55,846 nucleotides of DNA from Lachnospiraceae bacterium (GTDB lineage Bacteria > Bacillota > Clostridia > Lachnospirales > Lachnospiraceae), in NCBI GenBank assembly GCA_024682555.1, contig JAIKZD010000083.1, positions 1 through 55,846 of the forward strand. Reading direction: 5' to 3'. The notes under the pieces were generated by a model that worked only from the letters and a program-made list of their open reading frames with translations, was not told the origin of the DNA and ran no database searches. Of the stretch, positions 9,081 to 16,991 are shown in pieces. How positions within the stretch are numbered: the first letter of the stretch is position 1; every line of letters begins with the position of its first letter. The position numbers and the translations under genes are program-made.

Positions 9081-10201
9081 AAAAAATTCTTGTAAAACTT
9101 CTTGGCGGTGAAAAAAATCAGATGTTAAAGATATCGGTATTTGCCATAATCATAAGTCTTATTGCCTGTGCCGTTATATTAGCCTTATTAGGCAACAATC
9201 CGGCTGCCGCCTATATAAATCTGCTGCAGGGCTCCGGACTTTTCCCCAAGAAGGCCTATGCCGGACGTCAGAGCATGTTCACGGATTTCATGAGTTTTCT
9301 TGATGCCATGACACCCATGATATTTGCCGCGCTTTCCGTTGCCGTTGCCTTAAAGGGCGGACTCTTTAACATAGGTGTGTCCGGAATGATGATGGCATCC
9401 GGTTTTGCGGCAACGGTCATGGTCGGTTACTCTTCAATGAATGCGGCTTTGGCAAAACCTCTTGTGATCCTGATCGGTATCATCACCGGCGGTATGGTAG
9501 GTGCTGTGATAGGGTGGTTAAAATATAAGTTCAACATAAACGAGGTAGTTTCCTCCATAATGCTGAATTACATTCTGATGTATGTGATCACCTTTTTCAT
9601 AAATACAAAATTTGTTAATCCTGTTTCGAGACAGAGCAATCCCATAAATACAGCTGCGAGGCTAACCCTGACGGAAGTAAACGCTTTTTCCCTGAAATTC
9701 AACGTTGCTCTGGCTTTCCCAATAGCGATACTGATGGGGATCCTTATACGTTTCCTGATGGAACGGACCACCATCGGCTATGAGATAAAGGCGGTGGGCT
9801 TAAGCCGCAAAGCGGCAAATTATGCGGGTATCAGCATACAGAAGAATATCATGCTGACAATGCTTATCTCGGGCGGTCTTGCCGGTCTTGCCGGTGTCAC
9901 CTATTTTTGCGGATATTACGGATCCATACAGCCGGGAGTTGTTCCGAGTATGGGATTTAATGCCATCGCGGTTGCACTGCTTGGAAACAGCGATCCGGTA
10001 GGTTGCATTTTTGCTTCCTTCCTGATCACCGTGATCTCAAAGGGCTCGATCTATATGAGTTCCCAGCAGGGAGTCGATATTGAGATAGCCGATCTCATAA
10101 CCGCAGTAATACTGATATTTGCGGCATGCTCCGAGTTTATCAGGATGTATGTATCAAGAGCCGCAAAAGATCAGGAGACGTCGGACAGAGAGAGTAAATA
10201 A
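9077..10201 (+). CDS. BMP-type ABC importer permease 1
   Basis: A 374-residue membrane protein of the RbsC/YufP class with about ten hydrophobic segments. Conserved family stretches include GLFNIGVSGMM, FNINEVVSSIMLNYI and AGLAGVTYFCGYYG. The start overlaps the ATPase stop by four bases, giving translational coupling. It should form half of the membrane channel for the BMP-captured solute. A stretch of repeated GGTCTTGCC codons (about 9878-9895) is the only local oddity. Confidence 0.93.
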   Translation: MKKILVKLLGGEKNQMLKISVFAIIISLIACAVILALLGNNPAAAYINLLQGSGLFPKKAYAGRQSMFTDFMSFLDAMTPMIFAALSVAVALKGGLFNIGVSGMMMASGFAATVMVGYSSMNAALAKPLVILIGIITGGMVGAVIGWLKYKFNINEVVSSIMLNYILMYVITFFINTKFVNPVSRQSNPINTAARLTLTEVNAFSLKFNVALAFPIAILMGILIRFLMERTTIGYEIKAVGLSRKAANYAGISIQKNIMLTMLISGGLAGLAGVTYFCGYYGSIQPGVVPSMGFNAIAVALLGNSDPVGCIFASFLITVISKGSIYMSSQQGVDIEIADLITAVILIFAACSEFIRMYVSRAAKDQETSDRESK

Positions 10202-10231
10202 AACAGAACAGGTATTATCGGAGGCATCGGT

Positions 10232-11194
10232 ATGTTGGATACAATAATAATAGACGGACTTGCTTTTGCGGTTCCAATGTTTGTTATGGCCATAGGCGGT
10301 ATCTTCTCGGAAAAGAGCGGAATCACAAATCTGGCAATTGAAGGACTGCAGGGCTTTGGCGCTTTCACCGGAGCATTCATTGCTGTGGTGCTTGCCACGC
10401 TTTTAGGACCTACATCTTCCGTTCCTTTTTATGTCTCATTTCTGGTGGCTTTTTTGGGCGGCATGCTGTATTCCCTCGTGCATGTGCTTCTATGCATCAG
10501 ATTCAGGGCCAATCAGGTCATAAGCGGTGTAGTTGTAAATATCCTGGCGATGGCACTTACCAGCTTTTTCACGAGGAGCCTTAACATGGCTTTCTTCGGC
10601 CAGAAATCAAACAAGTTTGTGTTGGGTACGAGCGTAAGATTTACCGTGCCCGTTATTTCGAACATTCCGGTGATAGGTGCTCTTTTTAAGAGGGTGTATC
10701 CTTTCGAGATCATGATCGCCGTCATCGCCGTTATCATGTGGTATGTGATGTATAAGACACCTTACGGCATGCATCTTCGGGCCTGCGGGGACAATCCGCA
10801 TGCGGCGGATGCAGCGGGAATAGATGTCAACAGGGTCAGAACGATAGCTGTGGTTCTGTCGGGCGGACTCTCGGCCGTAGGCGGAATGAGTTTTGCGTAT
10901 TCGATATCGGCTAATTTTTCACCTGATATCTATCTTGGATTCGGATATCTCGCAATAGCGGCCCTTATCTTCGGAAACTGGTCCATAATGCCGACTCTCG
11001 GCGCCTGCCTTCTGTTCGGGTTTGCAAGGAGTGCCGGACAGGCGATAATACAGCGGATGGGGATGCCGTCATCCTACAATGATCTTGTGAGGATACTTCC
11101 GTATGTTATTACGCTTCTTCTGCTTGTATTCTTCGGCAGGAACAACAGAAGTCCCAGAGCTCTCGGTGAGATATACGATAAGGGCAAGAGATAA
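10232..11194 (+). CDS. BMP-type ABC importer permease 2
   Basis: A 320-residue permease of the YufQ class, paired with the preceding one. GGAGG lies about 8 bases ahead of the ATG. Typical segments include SGITNLAIEG, FRANQVISGVVVNILA and GENPHAADAAG-like GDNPHAADAAGID. It completes a binding protein, ATPase and two-permease importer. Nucleosides are the best-supported substrate class for this family; a direct link to nucleosides is not visible in the window. Confidence 0.93.
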   Translation: MLDTIIIDGLAFAVPMFVMAIGGIFSEKSGITNLAIEGLQGFGAFTGAFIAVVLATLLGPTSSVPFYVSFLVAFLGGMLYSLVHVLLCIRFRANQVISGVVVNILAMALTSFFTRSLNMAFFGQKSNKFVLGTSVRFTVPVISNIPVIGALFKRVYPFEIMIAVIAVIMWYVMYKTPYGMHLRACGDNPHAADAAGIDVNRVRTIAVVLSGGLSAVGGMSFAYSISANFSPDIYLGFGYLAIAALIFGNWSIMPTLGACLLFGFARSAGQAIIQRMGMPSSYNDLVRILPYVITLLLLVFFGRNNRSPRALGEIYDKGKR

Positions 11195-11284
11195 GTTCTG
11201 TGCTGAGACAGGATTAAGCGCAGAGATAAGTTACGGCAATAGTATGGTTATTGATTCGGGTACGGAGATTTAGGAGGGAAGGAT

Positions 11285-12061
11285 ATGGTACGTCCGGTGG
11301 CAATTGTTTCAGGAGAATCAAACAGATACAGGCAGGGATGCATGGAATGCATGAAGCAGGTCGGTATGACTTTTGCACTTTGCGGTTATGAGGTTGCCGA
11401 TATAGCAAGCGTTGCTTCCTTCGTAAATACCTATATCATCCTTCTGCCTTCCGGTTTTGACATACAGTTTCAGCAGATATGTCATTACCTGAGGGATCTT
11501 TGTCTTGAAGAAGAGAAAAATCTTTATCTGTACGGCAATGAGGAAATGGTCAGGACCGTAAGAAAAATAATCCCCAAACTTTTCATATCGGGGGTCTATT
11601 ATAATACGATGGTTCCGATCGGGGATTTTGTCAATTCCCTCAAAGAGGAACTGCTGGTCGTTTCACAATCCCAGTCCAAGCCGACAATGGTCATGATCGA
11701 TGATGACAAGATCTATTTCAAACAGCTCTCTTCAATGCTGCAGAACAGCTTCAACGTAACCGTGACCACGCCCTGTCTGGAGGACGTGGTCAGGTATCTT
11801 AATAATGCGGATATCCTTTTGATGAATGTCAAAATGAAGCTCCCTCTTATGGATGTAGGTATCCTGTTAGATACGATCGAACGAAGAGTTAAGAGTGACA
11901 AACTGAAGCTCATGTATTTTACTGATACAAAAGAAGAGCAGAAATATTTAAACAGCATTCAGCTCATCCCGCTTATCTGTTTCTCGAAAGAGATCCCAAT
12001 GGAAAAGATCGCGTATTATCTGAAAAAACGTTATGCGGATTACAATATATGGGTAACGTAA
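11285..12061 (+). CDS. protein with a degenerate response-regulator receiver domain
   Basis: A 258-residue soluble protein with AGGAGGG just ahead of its ATG. I do not recognise the first ~125 residues, although their alternating strand/helix pattern could be another receiver-like fold. Residues ~130-250 look like a receiver: the acidic pocket IDDD, a Thr in YFTDT and the Lys in FSKEIP are at expected places, but the phospho-acceptor Asp is replaced by Asn (MNVKM, about residue 181). It should not be phosphorylated normally. There is no output domain. It lies 90 bases after the BMP importer on the same strand, so it may sense or regulate that system. The gene ends 3 bases from convergent thiT. 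Confidence 0.6.
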   Translation: MVRPVAIVSGESNRYRQGCMECMKQVGMTFALCGYEVADIASVASFVNTYIILLPSGFDIQFQQICHYLRDLCLEEEKNLYLYGNEEMVRTVRKIIPKLFISGVYYNTMVPIGDFVNSLKEELLVVSQSQSKPTMVMIDDDKIYFKQLSSMLQNSFNVTVTTPCLEDVVRYLNNADILLMNVKMKLPLMDVGILLDTIERRVKSDKLKLMYFTDTKEEQKYLNSIQLIPLICFSKEIPMEKIAYYLKKRYADYNIWVT

Positions 12062-12064
12062 ATC

Positions 12065-12802
12065 TCAGCTTTTGTCAGGTTTGCGTGTATTTTCAGCCTG
12101 ATCGGTCGTTGCAAGTCTCTTTACTTTTTCAAGGGCGGACACTACCGGAGGCAGTGATATCAGGATGAGGGTCATGACGGCTTCAAGGCCTATATAGGAT
12201 CCGTTATACACAAGCGAATAGATCAGGGGATTCGGGAAATTATCGGGTGCATATATCCCGAAGAAGATCACTCCTGAAAGGGTTGAAAAGAACAGTCTTA
12301 AAAGAACGGCAAGGATATAACCGGGGACAAGACCGGATATGGTATGGGTGCTGTTCTTTTTTTCATTTACAAATAGTATCTTTTTTCCGCAGAAAAGACC
12401 GGATATTCCCAAGGATCCAAAGGCCAGGATATAGTCGGTGAGAAGCTGGGGAAGACTTATGATATACGGATCCTGTATAAGCTGCAGTATTCCGTATGCC
12501 ACAGCCGTCGTGATACCTGCGGACAGTCCGTACCAGTATCCCACAAGGACAATGAACAGCATGGACCAGAGCGTGACGGCGCCGCCCATGGGCATATGAA
12601 TGACCTTGATAAAAGAGGTGACCACCGCAAGCGCCATGGCGATGGCGGAGAAGGCCAGCTGTTTTGTGCTCATGCGGCGTCTGTTTTTCTGTAAAGCGGA
12701 AGCTAAGATGATAAGAGCCACCATAACGATAACAAGTACCGCATAGCCGGCTGCGGTAAGATCATAGGCTCCGTCCTCGTTAAGAGTTGCAAAGAATGAC
12801 AT
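12065..12802 (-). CDS. thiT: thiamine transporter ThiT (ECF S component)
   Basis: A 245-residue membrane protein, longer than typical ThiT because of an extra N-terminal membrane segment. The core matches ThiT: MSTKQLAFSAIAMALAVV, the VGYWYGLSAGI loop and the DPYIISLPQLLTDYILAF segment. ThiT binds thiamine at the outer face and works with the shared ECF energy-coupling module (EcfAA'T), which is not in this window. Regulation is visible: a consensus promoter, a TPP riboswitch and a hairpin over the AGGGAGG ribosome-binding site lie upstream. It is expected to be on when thiamine pyrophosphate is scarce. Confidence 0.93.
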   Translation of the reverse strand: MSFFATLNEDGAYDLTAAGYAVLVIVMVALIILASALQKNRRRMSTKQLAFSAIAMALAVVTSFIKVIHMPMGGAVTLWSMLFIVLVGYWYGLSAGITTAVAYGILQLIQDPYIISLPQLLTDYILAFGSLGISGLFCGKKILFVNEKKNSTHTISGLVPGYILAVLLRLFFSTLSGVIFFGIYAPDNFPNPLIYSLVYNGSYIGLEAVMTLILISLPPVVSALEKVKRLATTDQAENTRKPDKS

Positions 12803-12809
12803 AAAAAAA

Positions 12810-12837
12810 CCTCCCTTTGATGATAAAAAGCAGGGAG
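12810..12837 (-). promoter_or_regulatory. hairpin sequestering the thiT ribosome-binding site
   Basis: On the minus strand CTCCCT (12832-12837) can pair with AGGGAG of the thiT Shine-Dalgarno (12810-12816), with a 14-16 base loop. This suggests that the riboswitch controls translation rather than termination; no U-run follows a competing stem. Confidence 0.6.
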
Positions 12838-12849
12838 ACCGGAAATTGA

Positions 12850-12936
12850 AACAGCTTCCTTACGTCGGTACTGACCGAATCAAGTGATAAGGGTTGGCAT
12901 GAACTGCCTCTCAGCTTTCGCACCCCCAGCTTTTTG
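12850..12936 (-). ncRNA. TPP riboswitch (THI element)
   Basis: Read on the minus strand, the conserved blocks appear in order: GGGGGTGCG, GCTGAGAGG, AACCCTTATCACTTGAT and CGTAAGGAAGC. These are the hallmark elements of the thiamine-pyrophosphate aptamer. An outer CCGGAAA/TTTCCGG stem (12938-12945 with 12839-12845) closes the structure. It lies directly between a strong promoter and thiT. Confidence 0.95.
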
Positions 12937-12947
12937 TTTTCCGGATT

Positions 12948-12975
12948 ATTATAGCGCTTTTTTTTCTCCTGTCAA
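12948..12975 (-). promoter_or_regulatory. thiT promoter
   Basis: On the minus strand there is a perfect TTGACA (12970-12975) and a perfect TATAAT (12948-12953) with a 16-base spacer. Transcription should begin near 12940, just ahead of the riboswitch closing stem. Confidence 0.8.
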
Positions 12976-12994
12976 CCGGGCCCGGCGCCTCAAC

Positions 12995-13023
12995 TTGAAT
13001 TGTCGGGGCTTTTTTATTATTCT
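12995..13023 (+). promoter_or_regulatory. possible promoter of the 13111 gene cluster
   Basis: TTGAAT (12995-13000) and TATTCT (13018-13023) are 17 bases apart, each matching the consensus at four positions. It would fire divergently from the thiT promoter. Weak evidence. Confidence 0.35.
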
Positions 13024-13110
13024 ATATGTTGTGAAGGTATGAGAAAATGATCCCGGCGATATGAAAATGACGGGATGACCGGTTTATCGGGCGATAAAGG
13101 GAGTGAGGAT

Positions 13111-13743
13111 ATGGCAGATATAGGAAGAAGTGTGGAAGGGTATCTTTTTCTGTCGGAAGAGGATGCCGCCCTTGCAAGGGAAGAGGTGGATCGGATCAAT
13201 TACATCTCATCCAGGATGAGTGCGAACAATCCGAACGCGATCCTTGCTGTATATGACAGAATGGTGCAGAACCGGACTTTTGTTACCCCTGTGGGACAGG
13301 AGTATCTCGGAACGCTCAGGGATTATCTGTATAAATCTCCTCAGATAGATGATTCTCTGATAAAAGATGTGCCTGTGGTCGTGTCTTATACAGAGGCTCT
13401 CAAGAGTGAAAAAGAAAAGGAAAAGGAAAAAAAGGCCGAGAGAAGGAAGGTAAAGACCTTCAAGAGGGAATACCAGGTGGCGCTTGGAGTCATAGGGGCC
13501 CTGATCTTTGTGATAATATCAATGTTTACCATAGCTTTGAGATCCGATAATCCCAACATAATCAATTATGAAAATGCCATAGTGGATAAATATGCTGGCT
13601 GGGAGCAGGAGCTTACCGAGAGAGAGTCAAAGATCCGTGAAAAGGAGGAGGAGCTTGGCATCGATCCTTTGACGGATAAGGAAGATACTTCAAAACCGGG
13701 CACACAACCCGAAATTGACATAGAAACAGGAGCCGGAGACTGA
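13111..13743 (+). CDS. one-pass membrane protein of unknown function
   Basis: A 210-residue protein; the ATG at 13111 is preferred over 13075 because GGGAGTGAGG lies ahead of it. The cytoplasmic half (~1-100) is helical and polar with YLFLSEEDAALAREEV near the start. A highly charged Lys/Glu run (~102-125, on an A-rich tract) leads into one membrane segment (about residues 133-155, VALGVIGALIFVIISMF). The outer part is a short coiled coil (WEQELTERESKIREKEEEL) ending in an acidic tail. No known domain is recognised. It shares a one-base overlap with the response regulator that follows, so the two are translated together and probably act together, perhaps with this protein as a membrane partner. 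Confidence 0.65.
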   Translation: MADIGRSVEGYLFLSEEDAALAREEVDRINYISSRMSANNPNAILAVYDRMVQNRTFVTPVGQEYLGTLRDYLYKSPQIDDSLIKDVPVVVSYTEALKSEKEKEKEKKAERRKVKTFKREYQVALGVIGALIFVIISMFTIALRSDNPNIINYENAIVDKYAGWEQELTERESKIREKEEELGIDPLTDKEDTSKPGTQPEIDIETGAGD

Positions 13744-14420
13744 TGATGGATACCATAAAGATTCTTGTCGTTGATGACGAGAGCAGGATGAGAAAACTGG
13801 TTAAGGACTTTCTTGTAAAGGAGGGCTATACCGTACTGGAAGCAGGCGACGGGGAGGAAGCTCTTGAGATTTTTTACGAGGATAAGGACATTTCACTGAT
13901 CATACTTGATGTCATGATGCCAAAGCTTGACGGATGGAGTGTAGTCAGGGATGTAAGGCTGAATTCAAGGATCCCCATTATCATGCTGACCGCAAAAGGT
14001 GATGAAAGGGATGAGCTGCAGGGGTTTGAATACGGAGTCGATGAATACATATCCAAGCCTTTTTCCCCGAAGATACTGGTGGCAAGAGTTAATGCCATAT
14101 TAAGGCGGAGTAATGTGATAGAACCGGAAGTGAAGCTTTCCTCGGGCGGGATAGAGATCGACAAGGCGGCCCATACGGTTGTCATAGACGGAAACCAGAT
14201 AGATCTAAGCTTCAAGGAATTCGAGCTGCTGACCTATTTTATGGAGAATAAGAACATCGCGCTTTCCCGGGACAAGATCTTAAACAACGTATGGAATTAC
14301 GATTATTTCGGGGATGCAAGGACCATCGACACCCACGTGAAAAAGCTTCGCAGCAAAATGGGTGAAAAAGGCGACCTGATAAAGACCATACGCGGGATGG
14401 GGTACAAATTCGAAGGATAA
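13743..14420 (+). CDS. OmpR/PhoB-family response regulator without an adjacent kinase
   Basis: A 225-residue regulator. The receiver has the acidic pair in VVDDESRMRK, the phospho-acceptor Asp in LIILDVMMPKLDG, Thr in IPIIMLTAKGD and Lys in YISKPFSP. The C-terminal winged helix-turn-helix has the family stretches SFKEFELLTYFMEN and DARTIDTHVKKLRSK. It should bind DNA as a phosphorylated dimer. No histidine kinase is adjacent: upstream is a one-pass membrane protein of unknown type, and downstream is a STAND ATPase 10 bases away. An unpaired kinase lies at 44247. Confidence 0.94.
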   Translation: MMDTIKILVVDDESRMRKLVKDFLVKEGYTVLEAGDGEEALEIFYEDKDISLIILDVMMPKLDGWSVVRDVRLNSRIPIIMLTAKGDERDELQGFEYGVDEYISKPFSPKILVARVNAILRRSNVIEPEVKLSSGGIEIDKAAHTVVIDGNQIDLSFKEFELLTYFMENKNIALSRDKILNNVWNYDYFGDARTIDTHVKKLRSKMGEKGDLIKTIRGMGYKFEG

Positions 14421-14430
14421 GGAGGAAAAA

Positions 14431-16950
14431 ATGGATTACACAGAACCTATAAAGAAAACCAATTATAATCCAATGGATGTTTTTACGGACCGCGAAGGGA
14501 TCTGCGGACAGGACGGCTCATTTATGTCCAAATATAACGACCATCGCGAAAAACAGCATGTCATCATATATATACACGGAATGGCGGGTGTCGGTAAGAC
14601 TACGTTGATAGAAAAGTTAATGCTTGAGCTTATTGAGAAGAAGAACCCGAACATTATCTATTATAAGCTGAATAAGGACAGAATAATCAATCCGGATAAA
14701 GAAAAGGAAAACCTGCTGATGGACCTGGCCTGCCATATCTTAAGCAGAAAACCCAGACAGAATATGGACAGATTTCTTTGTGCATACGGATTATTACATA
14801 ATTCCAACGACCCTGCCGGGGCTGTCATGGAAGCCATGGAGAAAATAAAAACACGGGGAGACAGTATCTTCAGCCTCGGAACGGCGATAGTTTCCGATCT
14901 CCTGAAAAGGGGAGGGAATACTTTTTCGGTGATGGCAGGAATTATTAAGAGGATTGTTAACTCCGTCAAATGGAAAAAAATAAAAAAAGAATTTGACGGA
15001 TTAAATGAAGATAAGATAAAGGACAGACTGGAGCTGTATTTTTACGAAGATACCAAGGATTATTTTGCGGAGCTTAAACTTCCTTATGTGATCTTTCTCG
15101 ATGATTTCGAAAGATATATACGGCCGGGCGGTGAAATAGGCGAAGAGTCAAAGAAAAACTGGCTTATGAATTTTATGCATGCGCTTCCGAATGTCATCTG
15201 GACCGTGGCTGGAAGAGATCCCATTGAGTGGGATAAAATATATAATAGAGATGACCGGCGTTTGCCCTTCGAGATAGATCTGAAGGAGTTTGATAAAAAG
15301 GATCTGGTCAGGGAATTTTTTGATAAGTATTCGGATAAATACGAAGCACCAAGGCTTGCTTCGGAAATGATCGATCATATCTGGAAGCTTACCAACGGGT
15401 TCCCGCTTTATCTCGGGCTGTGTCTTGATAATTATGATATGTCGGAAGATAAAGAACACATGACTCAGGAGGACTTCGGAAAAGATCTTCAGGAGCTTCT
15501 TGAGCGTTTTTACAATAACTATTCCAAACAGCAGCAGAATGCGATGCTGATATTATGCTGCCTGCCGGACAACTGGTCGGAGAAGCTTGCCTTCAGGTTA
15601 TATGACAGGATAGAGAACAGGGAGCGTTATGGATTGCATCTTGACCAGGGTCTCCTGGACGAGTTGACCAATACGTCTGCTTTTACCTGTGAACAGGGTG
15701 TATACCGCATCCATGAAGTGGTACGTAAGTCCGTTATTAAAACCGCAAAAGGATTCAATGATAAAGAAAGGCTTATGCTCATTCTGAATGCACAGGACTC
15801 CTATGCCCGGGAATATGAACAGAATGATTTCCGGGAGAATGCATTGGTATACAGGGAAAATATCTGTTTTTGCCTGGATGAATGGTCAAAGACTCATGAA
15901 GGTGCGGACGAGGAGATCGCAGAAGCACATCTTAACTGCGGATACGATTATCTGTACAGTTCCCGGCTTGTTAAAATGAATCCCGAAGCGGGGGTTAAGC
16001 ATATTAAGAAAACGATTGAAATATATGAACGGCTGTACGGTGAGGATGACTGGTCGGTACTATGGGCAAAAAAGACTCTTGTGAATGCTCTGGTAAACTG
16101 CCGCACAGAGAGCAGAGACAGGCTGGATGATGAGATAGAAAGACTTGTGCTTTGGTGCTATGAAACGGTAAGAGATAAACATGCGGATGAATGGGAGGAA
16201 TCCATAACATTTCTTTATTACATCTGGAATGCCTGGGCTGAGCAGGACGGTGAACCTGTTGCTTATCTTGAAAAGCTTATCGCAGAGCATGAAGATGAGA
16301 TGGATGAGGGGACGGCGGATATTGCAAAAAAAGTCAGGGAGTGGCGTAAGTATATCGATATATCGGATGAAATCTTTAATGACCCGGAATATGTGGAAAG
16401 TCTAAACAATATGGATGATATGTATGCAGATGAGGAGGAAGAGATCGAAAGCGGCTATAACTGGTTTATGGATCTTTCAGAGCGAGAGAACGGCGAATAC
16501 AGCACGGAAGAGCTCAAAAGGATGGAAACACTGATCTCGGTTTTCGGACATTTTTACCGCCTTGATAGAACTGCGGAGGTATCGGAAAAGCTGTATCAGA
16601 TACTTAAAGAACAAAACGGCGGAAAGGACAGTAAGGATACTGTAAGGGTATTGTCAGATACCGCATCCTGGTTTTCCGATCCCGTCGCCGGAGATTATGA
16701 TACATACATTGAATATAAAGAACGGATATGGGATATCCTCGGATCGGGTGAAAAATGGACCGAAGAATGTGCGCCGGGCAGAGCGCTTCTCGATCTTTGC
16801 GAAGCTCTTGAAAACATGAAGAGGATAGAAGACGCTCTTGAGTATTACAGAGAGTTATCCGAAGAGTATGACATCTATGGCCGCGATATTGAAATGAGCA
16901 AAGAAGAAGTAGACGAGAAGATCGACATTCTGGAAAATCTGGTGAATTAA
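14431..16950 (+). CDS. STAND/NB-ARC-like P-loop ATPase with helical C-terminus
   Basis: An 839-residue cytoplasmic protein with an AAGGAGG ribosome-binding site. The nucleotide-binding core has Walker A GMAGVGKTT (residues ~50-58), Walker B YVIFLDDFERY (~220), a GRDP sensor-like segment (~260) and an LTNGFPLYLGL motif (~325) like the GxP of NB-ARC/NACHT proteins. A winged-helix-like part follows (~400-450), then ~350 residues of acidic helical repeats resembling tetratricopeptide units. STAND proteins are switches that oligomerise on ligand binding; known roles include transcription control, apoptosis-like killing and phage sensing. No nuclease, TIR, protease or other effector domain is visible. 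It sits 10 bases after a response regulator and 41 before a lipoprotein hydrolase. Confidence 0.8.
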   Translation: MDYTEPIKKTNYNPMDVFTDREGICGQDGSFMSKYNDHREKQHVIIYIHGMAGVGKTTLIEKLMLELIEKKNPNIIYYKLNKDRIINPDKEKENLLMDLACHILSRKPRQNMDRFLCAYGLLHNSNDPAGAVMEAMEKIKTRGDSIFSLGTAIVSDLLKRGGNTFSVMAGIIKRIVNSVKWKKIKKEFDGLNEDKIKDRLELYFYEDTKDYFAELKLPYVIFLDDFERYIRPGGEIGEESKKNWLMNFMHALPNVIWTVAGRDPIEWDKIYNRDDRRLPFEIDLKEFDKKDLVREFFDKYSDKYEAPRLASEMIDHIWKLTNGFPLYLGLCLDNYDMSEDKEHMTQEDFGKDLQELLERFYNNYSKQQQNAMLILCCLPDNWSEKLAFRLYDRIENRERYGLHLDQGLLDELTNTSAFTCEQGVYRIHEVVRKSVIKTAKGFNDKERLMLILNAQDSYAREYEQNDFRENALVYRENICFCLDEWSKTHEGADEEIAEAHLNCGYDYLYSSRLVKMNPEAGVKHIKKTIEIYERLYGEDDWSVLWAKKTLVNALVNCRTESRDRLDDEIERLVLWCYETVRDKHADEWEESITFLYYIWNAWAEQDGEPVAYLEKLIAEHEDEMDEGTADIAKKVREWRKYIDISDEIFNDPEYVESLNNMDDMYADEEEEIESGYNWFMDLSERENGEYSTEELKRMETLISVFGHFYRLDRTAEVSEKLYQILKEQNGGKDSKDTVRVLSDTASWFSDPVAGDYDTYIEYKERIWDILGSGEKWTEECAPGRALLDLCEALENMKRIEDALEYYRELSEEYDIYGRDIEMSKEEVDEKIDILENLVN

Positions 16951-16955
16951 AGACC

Positions 16956-16975
16956 GGGGGACGCATCTTTTGTCC
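16956..16975. repeat. degenerate GGGGACGG-TTTTGTCC repeat element
   Basis: The sequence GGGGGACGCATCTTTTGTCC resembles the arm at 55208-55225. It fills the short gap between the ATPase stop and the next ribosome-binding site. Confidence 0.45.
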
Positions 16976-16991
16976 TGTAAGGAGGGTATAT

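Noticed and set aside
13405..13435. A-rich Lys/Glu codon tract as a phase-variable site
   Set aside because: The tract is mixed GAAAAAG repeats within a charged linker and the frame is intact; no sign of a frame change.
14431..16950. Calling the STAND ATPase a known antiphage (Avs-type) protein
   Set aside because: No effector nuclease or protease domain is visible and no other defence genes are nearby; only the P-loop architecture is supported.
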